Assembly: GCA_002771015.1 (NCBI GenBank)
Contig: PCUO01000021.1
Location: 1-27,696, forward strand
Source of the DNA: Candidatus Yonathbacteria bacterium CG17_big_fil_post_rev_8_21_14_2_50_43_9
GTDB lineage: Bacteria; Patescibacteriota; Minisyncoccia; Phycocordibacterales; UBA1550
Direction: 5' to 3'
Length of the DNA stretch: 27,696 nt
How positions within the stretch are numbered: the stretch's first letter is position 1; each line of letters opens with the position of its first letter. Under the pieces are notes generated by a model. The model did not search any database, was not told the origin of the DNA, and saw only the letters and a program-made list of their open reading frames with translations. The position numbers were made by a program, and so were the translations under genes. Below, piece by piece: positions 1-6,605 of this stretch.

Positions 1-90
1 TGATTGACTAAGAAGAAAGACACCAACACCTAAAACCAAGATACCCACAAAGGCGATGATGTAGTGTGTTTTATATTTTGAATCGCGCAT
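1..90 (-). CDS. N-terminus of a membrane-anchored protein (partial)
   Basis: Reading the minus strand from the ATG at 88-90 gives 30 residues that run off the window edge. They start MRDSKYKTHY and continue into a hydrophobic stretch (residues about 11-27, IIAFVGILVLGVGVFLL), so this is probably a signal anchor or first transmembrane helix with a cytoplasmic N-terminus. A good -10 box (GATAAT on the minus strand, plus-strand 98-103) ends only 7 nt before the ATG and no Shine-Dalgarno sequence is visible, so the mRNA may be leaderless. The function cannot be told from this fragment. Confidence 0.6.
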   Translation of the reverse strand, partial: MRDSKYKTHYIIAFVGILVLGVGVFLLSQS

Positions 91-128
91 GAATAACATT
101 ATCTTCATTTTACAACTTTATTGGCCAA

Positions 129-160
129 ACGAAAACCGCCCAATTACGGGCGGTTTTCGT
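129..160. terminator. Strong GC-rich hairpin, likely bidirectional terminator
   Basis: A perfect 13-bp stem (ACGAAAACCGCCC at 129-141 with its complement at 148-160) around a 6-nt loop. The stem ends in a T-run on both strands (GGTTTTCGT). It lies 87 nt downstream of the minus-strand tRNA-Gln and just upstream of the partial minus-strand gene, so it probably ends the tRNA transcript. Confidence 0.65.
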
Positions 161-247
161 TCTGGATACTGCTCTCAGCAGGTATGCCGTGTCGGAATAG
201 AGGGGTGGTTTTTCGAGGGGATTAGGTCGCCTCGATACTTCAAACCT

Positions 248-321
248 TGGCTGGGAGGCTTGGAATCGAACCAAGATTGACGGCTTCAAAGGCCGCTGTC
301 CTACCATTAGACGATCTCCCA
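248..321 (-). tRNA. tRNA-Gln (anticodon TTG)
   Basis: The minus strand folds as a cloverleaf. The acceptor arm TGGGAGA pairs with CCTCCCA apart from the innermost A-C mismatch, and the weak U1-A72 pair is typical of tRNA-Gln. The anticodon loop is CTTTGAA, giving UUG (reads CAA/CAG), and the T-loop is GGTTCGATTCC. The discriminator is G (position 251) and the CCA end is encoded (248-250). The gene is followed downstream by the hairpin at 129-160. Confidence 0.93.
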
Positions 322-359
322 ATATTCTATTCAATTTTACACAAATTTCCTGACTGTCC

Positions 360-676
360 CAACATTTTGGCCGAGGCCGCGATTCCGTCTTGTGTCTCTA
401 TTTGAGACACTGCGACGCGAATTTGAGCTTTTTTGTATAGAACGCTTCGCTCGCAAAAAACTCAAATTCGCCCACCATACGACGATCTCCATATACCCGC
501 ACATTCACTGACGAACAATACACCAAAAAACGTGATTCGGCAACGACTCATGCAACTGTTTACGCGCCACAGATACGAGGCGCGAACACTTAATTTTCTG
601 GAAACATACATTGGCTATGGCGACAGAAAATTAAGTGCTCGCAACAAAGTAGATGGGGATGCGTAAGCAGTTGCAT
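360..676. repeat. Gene-free stretch packed with long inverted repeats
   Basis: No convincing gene lies between tRNA-Gln and dnaX. Three structures fill it. (1) GTGTCTC/GAGACAC at 392-398 and 404-410. (2) An 11-bp stem GCGAATTTGAG (417-427) with 461-471, continued after one bulged C by TTTTTTG (429-435) with 454-460. (3) A compound structure: 550-565 pairs with 661-676 over 16 bp with one G-T wobble, and encloses the 14-bp stem CACTTAATTTTCTG (587-600) with 624-637, flanked by GCGA/TCGC. An open frame at 433-666 overlaps these arms and has no protein-like features. Possible roles are a terminator/REP-like repeat or a structured RNA; the sequence alone does not decide. Confidence 0.6.
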
Positions 677-1711
677 CTACTTGCCTGATATGCGGAGTAT
701 TGCAAGTTCCAATGCAAGCCCAGGAACAACAGCGACACGTACACTTTCATAAGCCTTTAGCACTTCGGCAAGCTCTCTTGATGTAAGTGTCTGTATAGCA
801 TTTTTAGAAAGCTCTTCAATAAGTGCTATGTCCTCGGCTGGAAAATCATTAGCCATTTCCTTTCGCGAATTAGCAACAAAACGGAACATCATCACTGCGC
901 GCATTTTGCGAAGTAGCAAGTCTAGGAAAACTTTTTCTTCTACTCCACGCTCTACAGCACTTCGAAGAGCGGTGAGTCCTGCTTCCACATCCCTCGCAAC
1001 AATTGCGCGGAGAAATGAATTCACTAAACGGCTATCCGGCGCGCCAGTAACCGCCTCCACTTCTTGTTGGGAAATCTTTTTATCAGAAGACGATGCGATT
1101 ACTTTTTGTAAAATTCCAAGTGTGTCGCGAAATGACCCATCGCCAAGAAGTGCGATCAAGTCTGCTGACGCAGGCTCCAGAGTATATCCTTCTTTTTTTG
1201 AAACAGTTCCAACGAGTGTTTTTAGTGTTGCTTGTGATGGTTTTTCAAAACGGAAACTCTGACAACGAGAAACTATAGTTTCAGGAATCTTTCCTTCATC
1301 TGTAGTGGCGAGAATAAACACGACATGCTTTGGAGGCTCCTCTAGCGTTTTCAGGAGCGCAGGAAACGCCTCTCGCGACAGCATATGCGCCTCATCTATT
1401 ATGTAAACCTTGTATTTAGAGTGCATCGGAACGGTGTGTACCGCATCACGAAGAGCTCGAATATCATCAATCCCGCGATTGGATGCTGCATCTATTTCAT
1501 AAATGTCATTATCATGCGCGCCGATAGCTCGCGCAAAAATACGCGCAATAGAAGTCTTGCCAGTACCGCGTGTGCCTGAAAAAAGATATGCGTGACCAAT
1601 ATTCCCCGTCTTGATAGCCCCCAAAAGCGTTTTAATGACCTGCTCCTGCCCTATTACCTCCTCAAAGGATTTTGGGCGATATTTGGTATAGAGGGCTAGA
1701 TTGGAGGACAT
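677..1711 (-). CDS. dnaX: DNA polymerase III gamma/tau-type clamp-loader subunit
   Basis: This is the AAA+ ATPase that loads the sliding clamp during replication. Visible motifs are a Walker A GTRGTGKT (residues 46-53), Walker B DEAH (106-109), sensor-1 ATT with the SRC motif (148-150), and the helical collar domain after about residue 230. At 344 aa it is only a gamma-like core, with no tau C-terminal extension. The Cys4 zinc module that normally sits between Walker A and the DAAS segment is absent: residues 60-72 pass straight into YEIDAASNRG without a cysteine. A -10 box (TATATT, plus-strand 1720-1725) ends 8 nt before the ATG and there is no Shine-Dalgarno, so the transcript is probably leaderless. 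Confidence 0.95.
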   Translation of the reverse strand: MSSNLALYTKYRPKSFEEVIGQEQVIKTLLGAIKTGNIGHAYLFSGTRGTGKTSIARIFARAIGAHDNDIYEIDAASNRGIDDIRALRDAVHTVPMHSKYKVYIIDEAHMLSREAFPALLKTLEEPPKHVVFILATTDEGKIPETIVSRCQSFRFEKPSQATLKTLVGTVSKKEGYTLEPASADLIALLGDGSFRDTLGILQKVIASSSDKKISQQEVEAVTGAPDSRLVNSFLRAIVARDVEAGLTALRSAVERGVEEKVFLDLLLRKMRAVMMFRFVANSRKEMANDFPAEDIALIEELSKNAIQTLTSRELAEVLKAYESVRVAVVPGLALELAILRISGK

Positions 1712-1788
1712 GTTGGCAGAATATAGAATCTAGAATGTTGAATCAAAATTCATTAAACCCTATTGTATCACAAAAAACCCCCGCGAAA

Positions 1789-1980
1789 TTACGGTGTTCT
1801 AATATTGAGGGGATAAATAGCAAGCTGGTCAGGTTGATACTGAAAAACAGATTCAAATGCCATCTCTGAAATCCTTGCATCTGTGAGGCTATTTGGAGCA
1901 ATCTCCTCTACGAGAGTGCCCTCATAGCGAGGCATGTCGTCCAGCATTTCGGTTGTAGGTAAACCGTTTCTTTTTTCAAT
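1789..1980 (-). CDS. Cryptic small protein with non-standard start, or gene remnant
   Basis: The 330-bp gap between dnaX and the dihydrouridine synthase holds a minus-strand frame ending in TAA at 1789-1791. It is open for 63 codons and has protein-like composition (for example DDMPRYEGTLVEEIAPNSL and FESVFQYQPDQLAIYPLNIR). The first in-frame ATG is at 1947 and gives 52 aa. An ATT codon at 1980 sits 7 nt behind an AAGGA Shine-Dalgarno-like sequence, so an infC-like ATT start giving 63 aa is possible. A -10-like TATAGA lies just upstream. I do not recognise the family. It could also be the 3' remnant of a longer gene. Confidence 0.4.
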   Translation of the reverse strand: MEKRNGLPTTEMLDDMPRYEGTLVEEIAPNSLTDARISEMAFESVFQYQPDQLAIYPLNIRTP

Positions 1981-2042
1981 TATATTGTCCTTGTGTTGTT
2001 TTTTCTATAAAAAGACTAGCACGAAACAGCTCAAATTTATAG

Positions 2043-3077
2043 CTAAATAGTCTTCAAAAACTCCCTTTCAATACGCTCCACTTCATCCGCATTTTTGGCA
2101 TCCATGAGATGCACGCGAAGCTCCTTTGCTCCATCAAAACCGTGTACATACGCTTTGTAGTGTTTTTTCATAATGGCAAAATTTTTAGTATCGCCTAGGA
2201 GTTCTTCAAAGAGATGCGTGTGCTCTATAAGTATTTCAAATTTCTCCGCGAGTGTCGGTGGCGCAGTACGCTCGCGATCAAAGAGCCAAGGCGTGCCAAA
2301 CATCGCGCGCCCGAGCATTATGCCATCGGCGCCAGTAGCTTTGGCTTTTCTACTTGCGTCGGCAAGGTCTTTCACATCACCATTGCCAATGATAAGAGTG
2401 CCAGTCCCCTCTGCGAGTTTTTTTGCGCGTGCCACGTAGTCCCAGCGCGCAGGAACGAGCGAGAGCTCTTTTCTCGTGCGCGCGTGCACTGTAATCACAG
2501 CAGGTTTTGTTTCTAAAATCGCGCCAATCCATTCTTCAAGATTTTCCTTGTTGTATCCAATGCGCGTTTTCACTGACACTGGCATATTGCCAGCTCCATC
2601 CATCACCGCGCGAATAATTTCCTGCGCGAGTTTTGGATTTTTTATATGCGCTGAACCTGCTCCCTGCTTTTCAATACTTCTGTCAGGGCAACCCATATTG
2701 ATATCAATGCCGTCAAAACCAAGCTCTTTGATAATCACGGCAGCTTTTTTCATATGCTCTGGGTTTGAGCCAAAGATTTGCGCAACTATTGGATGCTCGT
2801 TTTTACCAAAAGCGAGGTCGCGCTTCAAAACCTCACGCCCCGCGCTACAAAGTCCGTCCGCAGAAACAAACTCCGTCCAAAAAACATCCGGGCCACCTGC
2901 CTGCCGCGCTTCGCTTGGCGCAGGCAGGCCGCCTTTCTCACCGTGCCTACTATATTTCGCAATCATCTGACGAAACGCCACATCTGTCACATCCGCCATC
3001 GGCGCAGACACAAAAAAAGGCTTCGGCAAGGTTGCCCAAAATCCCATTATTGGTTTTTGCGATTCGTCTTTCTTCAT
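2043..3077 (-). CDS. tRNA-dihydrouridine synthase (Dus family)
   Basis: An FMN-dependent enzyme that reduces uridines in tRNA D-loops. It has the TIM-barrel opening APMADVTD, the family segment GFDGIDINMGCP with the active-site Cys, SVKTRIGY, HARTRKE, and the FMN-phosphate site IIGNGDV followed by GADGIMLGRAMFG. I place the start at the ATG at 3077 (MKKDESQKPIMGFW); a longer TTG-initiated reading overlaps the upstream gene and adds an unlikely leader. The gene is 34 bp behind the ftsQ-like gene and probably shares its transcript. Between FRQMIAKY and PDVFWTEFVSADGL there are about 19 extra residues (RHGEKGGLPAPSEARQAG) encoded by a palindromic DNA element. Confidence 0.93.
   Translation of the reverse strand: MKKDESQKPIMGFWATLPKPFFVSAPMADVTDVAFRQMIAKYSRHGEKGGLPAPSEARQAGGPDVFWTEFVSADGLCSAGREVLKRDLAFGKNEHPIVAQIFGSNPEHMKKAAVIIKELGFDGIDINMGCPDRSIEKQGAGSAHIKNPKLAQEIIRAVMDGAGNMPVSVKTRIGYNKENLEEWIGAILETKPAVITVHARTRKELSLVPARWDYVARAKKLAEGTGTLIIGNGDVKDLADASRKAKATGADGIMLGRAMFGTPWLFDRERTAPPTLAEKFEILIEHTHLFEELLGDTKNFAIMKKHYKAYVHGFDGAKELRVHLMDAKNADEVERIEREFLKTI
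2896..2928. repeat. Palindromic element inserted in frame in the dus gene
   Basis: CCTGCCTGC (2896-2904) pairs perfectly with GCAGGCAGG (2920-2928). The loop contains a smaller GCG-CTT-CGC hairpin (2906-2914). The element is translated in frame as LPAPSEARQAG on the minus strand. It resembles in principle the Rickettsia palindromic elements that insert into open reading frames. Confidence 0.7.
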
Positions 3078-3111
3078 TACACGCACTCTATCACAATTTG
3101 TGCATTTATTT

Positions 3112-3954
3112 CTATTGTTCAAACCCGAAAATAACCTTATTGCCGAAACGCATATCTATATATTGAAGTCTCTTTTTAGGTGAAGTGTTATTTGGAAACT
3201 GAGTTAATATCGCCTTTTCTAAATTGCTTATTAAAACCGCGGGATCTGAAGCATCATTAAATCGTATTGTAACATCCGCGAGAAACTGATGCCTGGCGCT
3301 CGTGTACATAGTGACTTCAAATTCATCTTCTGATTTTAATGCAATTCGAAATGGTTTACCTATGTTATCGCGAAGAAGGTTCGTAAAACTGTTCGCTATT
3401 ATAAATCTGTCGTACGGAAGCGACGCTCGAAGTGGCTCCCCAGCGTTTTTTTCTACAAGCTTTCCGTATACTTCTATATACGCGCCTTTTGAAAAATCCG
3501 GCGCTTTATCAAAGACAAATCCGCCCTCATCTATAAACCAGCAATCTTTTGAAATTTGCATTTCGCACCATAGCGCGTATGGTTTGCGCTCGGAAATATT
3601 TATAGTGATTGTGTGCTCATCGTCGCGAAATGCTGAAACACTAGAAATACGAGGAAAAGTGTGTAGAAGCGTTTGAGCAATTTCACTCTCTGGGAACAAA
3701 TAACTATTGTTTCTTGAGTATATTAGAAAATAATTTCCAAGTATTCTTTCAAGCGCAATCGCGCGAACCTCGTCCGAAGAAACCGCGTTCGCGCCTTCCA
3801 CATTTATCTGAATAATCTGCCATTTTTTATTATGCGATACTCCCCCACCTGCGACAAAAAAAATAAGTCCGAGAAGAACAAGGATAATAAACCTGCTAAA
3901 CCAGACTTGAGATTGTTCACGGAGACGGAGAAAAATATTCGTCAAACGTGTCAT
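3112..3954 (-). CDS. ftsQ: FtsQ/DivIB-like cell-division protein with POTRA domain
   Basis: The layout is FtsQ-like: a short basic cytoplasmic tail, one transmembrane helix at about residues 21-38 (FIILVLLGLIFFVAGGG), then a POTRA segment starting at WQIIQINVEGANAVSSDEVR and ending near ITINISERKPYALW. A C-terminal beta domain follows with WFIDEGGFVFDKAP and a closing IDMRFGNKVIFGFE strand. FtsQ bridges early and late divisome proteins outside the membrane. The gene starts 9 bp after serS and is followed by dus, so serS-ftsQ-dus looks like one transcript. FtsQ proteins are poorly conserved, so the call rests on architecture and the C-terminal strand. Confidence 0.75.
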   Translation of the reverse strand: MTRLTNIFLRLREQSQVWFSRFIILVLLGLIFFVAGGGVSHNKKWQIIQINVEGANAVSSDEVRAIALERILGNYFLIYSRNNSYLFPESEIAQTLLHTFPRISSVSAFRDDEHTITINISERKPYALWCEMQISKDCWFIDEGGFVFDKAPDFSKGAYIEVYGKLVEKNAGEPLRASLPYDRFIIANSFTNLLRDNIGKPFRIALKSEDEFEVTMYTSARHQFLADVTIRFNDASDPAVLISNLEKAILTQFPNNTSPKKRLQYIDMRFGNKVIFGFEQ

Positions 3955-3963
3955 ATAAATTAT

Positions 3964-5229
3964 TTATCCAATCTTTTCCTTGCCTCCCATATATGGACGA
4001 AGGACTTCAGGGATTGTGATAGAACCGTCAGCGTTTTGGTAATTTTCCACGAGCGCAATAATCGGGCGTGGTGTTGGAAATGCAGTACCGTTAAGAGAGT
4101 GCGCGAAACGCAATTTACCATCAGAGTCCTTGTATCTAATATTCAAACGACGTGTCTGAAAATCATGAAAATACGAAATGGAGTGTGTTTCTCGGTATGT
4201 GTTTTGTGAAGGAATCCATGCTTCTATGTCGTACTTTTTTACCTGACCAAGACCGAGATCACCACCGCAGTTAGCAACAACATGATAAGGGATCTTTAAA
4301 TCCTGCATGACCTCCTCAGCAAGAGTAGCTAATTCCTCATGATACTTTACGCTCTCTTCATGAACAGCTTCACAAAGAACAACCTGCTCCATTTTGAAAA
4401 ACTCATGAACTCGCATAAGACCCTTGGTGTCTTTGCTGTGGCTTCCTGCTTCTCGACGAAAACATGGGGAAAAGGCAATAAATTTTTTAGGAAAATCCTC
4501 CTTGCGTAATACTTCATCCATATAGTATGCCATAGTACCCACTTCTCCAGTTCCTGCTAGAAAATCACCATCTTGTGTTTTATATAAATCCTCTTCTCCT
4601 TGTGGCAAGTATCCAGTTCCTACCATCGTTTCTCTTTTCACAAGAGACGGCACAAGAATTGGCGTGAACCCCTTTGCTACAAATTTTGCTAGAACAAATT
4701 GCCAGAGTGCAAAGTTCAGTAACATCCCATCATTTTTTAGAACATACCCACGGAACCCAGCCATTTTTGTTCCTCTTTCAAAATCCACAAGGTCCAATTT
4801 TTCCATGAGCTCAATGTGGTCCTTGGGTGTAAAATCAAATTTTGGAATCGCGCCCCATGTCCTCACCTCCACATTATCCGCGTCATCCTTTCCTTCAGGC
4901 ACAGACATATCTGGAATGTTTGGCACCTGCACCATAAGAGCCTGCCATGTGTGCATTGCTGTAATAAGCTCAAGCTCCTTAGCCTGTAAAATCTCCTTCA
5001 GTGATTTAGACTCTGCGATAAGCTTCTCACGCGCATCTGCGTTTTCAGCGCGTGGCACAGCGTCGGCAATCTCATTTTGCTTGCCACGCATTGCTTCCAC
5101 TTCGGCTAAAATTGCCTTGCGGTTGTCGTCGGCGCTCAAAAGCTCATGCACGTCAAAAGCAATGTTCTTTTTCTGCGCCGCCTCTTTTACAAGTTCTGCA
5201 TTCTCGCGAATGAATTTGATGTCTAACAT
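3964..5229 (-). CDS. serS: Seryl-tRNA synthetase
   Basis: A class II synthetase that charges tRNA-Ser. The N-terminal coiled-coil arm spans roughly residues 25-100 of the 421-aa protein started at the ATG at 5229 (MLDIKFIRENAELVKEAAQK, the usual SerS opening). The TGYLPQGEEDLY segment, motif 2 (FSPCFRREAGS), the FFKMEQV segment and motif 3 with SLNGTAF and the closing PEVLRPYMGG are all present. The usual cysteine-containing segment before DFQTRRLNIRY is SISYFH here. A longer GTG-initiated reading from 5262 is rejected because the promoter (TTGCAG, 17 nt, TATACT) would lie inside it. The TATACT box ends 9 nt before the ATG, so the mRNA is probably leaderless. Confidence 0.97.
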   Translation of the reverse strand: MLDIKFIRENAELVKEAAQKKNIAFDVHELLSADDNRKAILAEVEAMRGKQNEIADAVPRAENADAREKLIAESKSLKEILQAKELELITAMHTWQALMVQVPNIPDMSVPEGKDDADNVEVRTWGAIPKFDFTPKDHIELMEKLDLVDFERGTKMAGFRGYVLKNDGMLLNFALWQFVLAKFVAKGFTPILVPSLVKRETMVGTGYLPQGEEDLYKTQDGDFLAGTGEVGTMAYYMDEVLRKEDFPKKFIAFSPCFRREAGSHSKDTKGLMRVHEFFKMEQVVLCEAVHEESVKYHEELATLAEEVMQDLKIPYHVVANCGGDLGLGQVKKYDIEAWIPSQNTYRETHSISYFHDFQTRRLNIRYKDSDGKLRFAHSLNGTAFPTPRPIIALVENYQNADGSITIPEVLRPYMGGKEKIG

Positions 5230-5238
5230 ATAGTAGAG

Positions 5239-5267
5239 AGTATATCGCAGTCCTGCGCTCACTGCAA
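5239..5267 (-). promoter_or_regulatory. serS promoter, leaderless geometry
   Basis: On the minus strand a -35-like TTGCAG (plus-strand 5262-5267), a 17-nt spacer and a -10 TATACT (5239-5244) point to a start site almost at the serS ATG (5229). No Shine-Dalgarno is present. Confidence 0.6.
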
Positions 5268-5276
5268 ACCAAAAAT

Positions 5277-5324
5277 CACCTATGTGCGTATCCTATACTA
5301 TAGTATAGGATACGCACATAGGTG
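5277..5324. repeat. Perfect 48-bp palindrome between divergent serS and dprA
   Basis: Each half is the exact reverse complement of the other with no loop. The centre lies between 5300 and 5301, and the left half begins CACCTATGTGCGTATCCTAT. It ends about 18 bp upstream of the dprA -10 box and lies just outside the serS -35 box, so it could act as a shared operator, a cruciform or a palindromic repeat. Confidence 0.9.
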
Positions 5325-5339
5325 GCTCTTAGATTCGTA

Positions 5340-5348
5340 TGCTATTAT
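5340..5348 (+). promoter_or_regulatory. dprA extended -10 promoter
   Basis: TGC followed by TATTAT (5343-5348) is an extended -10 element. It ends 7 nt before the dprA ATG at 5356, which places the transcription start at or next to the start codon. The expected -35 position overlaps the right edge of the 48-bp palindrome. Confidence 0.55.
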
Positions 5349-5355
5349 TGTTGGT

Positions 5356-6231
5356 ATGTTGAAACATTTTGAAATTAAGACGCTCTCACAAAAAGACTTC
5401 CCTCCTGCTCTACTAGAGATTCCGCAAGTTCCAGAAAAACTATTTATAGCGGGGGAGCTCCCTGACCCAAAAGACTACTACTATTTGTCTGTCGTTGGTT
5501 CACGCAAGTACACAAGCTACGGCAAGGAAGCGTGCGAGCGAATAATAAAAGGGCTCGCTGGGTATCCTATTTGCATCGTTTCTGGACTCGCTATAGGTAT
5601 TGATAGCATTGCGCATCAAGAGGCGCTTGACGCAGGGCTCCGTACTGTCGCTGTACCGGGTTCTGGGCTTGACCAGTCTGTTATTTATCCACGCGCGCAT
5701 TTAACCCTCGCAAAAGAAATTATAGAAAATGACGGCGCGCTTCTTTCCGAATACGAGCCGGACTTCCGCGCGACTCCGTGGAGCTTCCCTCAGCGCAACA
5801 GAATAATGGCAGGACTCTCACAAGGTGTGCTAATTATAGAAGCTGAGGAAAAGTCGGGAACACTCATTACCGCGCGTATGGCATTAGACTACAATAGAAA
5901 TGTCTTCGTGGTCCCCGGCCCAATTTTCTCTGCAACATCAAAAGGTACGAACAATCTTCTTCGCCAGGGCGCGACACCGATTACCTCTGCAAAAGACTTG
6001 CTTGAAGAAATCGGTCTTGTGGAGCAAACCTTCGGAACACTGGATCTAACACTCTACACACCCGAGGAACAAGCGGTACTCATACTATTAGACGAACCAC
6101 GCGAGCGTGATGAAATTATCGCATCGCTTGATACACCGCCATCACAAACACTTTCAGTACTTACTGTTTTAGAAATCAAAGGAGTGATTCAGGAGCGTAT
6201 GGGCAAAATTGAGCGCTTGACAAAGGAATAA
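5356..6231 (+). CDS. dprA: DNA-processing protein DprA/Smf
   Basis: DprA binds incoming single-stranded DNA and loads RecA during natural transformation. The Rossmann-like core is complete: VVGSRKYTSYGKEA, IVSGLAIGIDSIAHQEAL, TVAVPGSGLDQSVIYP, LLSEYEP, FPQRNRIMAGLSQGVLIIEA, KSGTLITARMAL, FVVPGP and GTNNLLRQGA. A winged-helix-like C-terminal domain follows (about residues 225-291). I use the ATG at 5356 (MLKHFEIKTL), giving 291 aa; an upstream GTG reading from 5284 would be encoded by the palindrome and is not credible. Competence genes fit an organism that may depend on DNA uptake, but no other com gene is in the window. Confidence 0.95.
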   Translation: MLKHFEIKTLSQKDFPPALLEIPQVPEKLFIAGELPDPKDYYYLSVVGSRKYTSYGKEACERIIKGLAGYPICIVSGLAIGIDSIAHQEALDAGLRTVAVPGSGLDQSVIYPRAHLTLAKEIIENDGALLSEYEPDFRATPWSFPQRNRIMAGLSQGVLIIEAEEKSGTLITARMALDYNRNVFVVPGPIFSATSKGTNNLLRQGATPITSAKDLLEEIGLVEQTFGTLDLTLYTPEEQAVLILLDEPRERDEIIASLDTPPSQTLSVLTVLEIKGVIQERMGKIERLTKE

Positions 6232-6300
6232 AACAAAGTTAGTGTAACACTAATGAACCACCATCGGTGGATGTCATTTAATTCTTTCCGAGAGGATATC

Positions 6301-6504
6301 ATGAAAATTGCCATGCTGGTATTGCAGGTCATACTTCTTAGCTTAACAATTTATGGTACAACATGTTTTTGGAAGTCAGCTAGCATGAAGCAAGCTGAGG
6401 GGGACCCCACCATGAAAATAAGGGTAATGATTATTGATGGTTTTTTAACTATCATCTTTGGGCTTTTCACAATCATCGCACATCTCGCCACCTCATATTT
6501 TTGA
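6301..6504 (+). CDS. Small two-helix membrane protein, unknown function
   Basis: 67 aa from the ATG at 6301, which has a clear Shine-Dalgarno (GAGAGG at about 6290-6295); the upstream ATG at 6253 has none. Two hydrophobic segments, about residues 3-22 (IAMLVLQVILLSLTIYG) and 44-62 (IIDGFLTIIFGLFTIIAHLA), are separated by a short polar loop. A rho-independent terminator follows directly, so it is probably a single-gene unit. I do not recognise the family. Confidence 0.65.
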   Translation: MKIAMLVLQVILLSLTIYGTTCFWKSASMKQAEGDPTMKIRVMIIDGFLTIIFGLFTIIAHLATSYF

Positions 6505-6525
6505 GCTGGGTTACATATCACATTC

Positions 6526-6556
6526 AATCAGCGAGCGCAAAAGGTCGCTGATTTTT
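6526..6556 (+). terminator. Rho-independent terminator after the 67-aa gene
   Basis: The stem AATCAGCGA (6526-6534) with TCGCTGATT (6545-6553) around a 10-nt loop runs into a T-tract (TTTTTCATTT). It separates the small gene from topA. Confidence 0.8.
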
Positions 6557-6605
6557 CATTTCCACATTTGCAAAATAAATCACTTCATAGTACTAATGTA
6601 CTTTA

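Noticed and set aside
482..492. Short match to the tRNA-Gln 5' end (ACGATCTCC at 311 and 482) as an att-like duplication
   Set aside because: Only about 9-10 bp, on the 5' side of the tRNA, and no integrase is nearby.
433..666. 77-codon plus-strand frame between tRNA-Gln and dnaX
   Set aside because: It is made largely of the arms of inverted repeats, has no Shine-Dalgarno or promoter, and shows no protein-like features.
2476..2970. 164-codon frame antisense to the dus gene
   Set aside because: Shadow frame with biased composition; the dus reading carries all conserved motifs.
4664..5233. 189-codon frame antisense to serS
   Set aside because: Shadow of a strongly supported gene: Ser/Ala-rich low-complexity product and no start signals.
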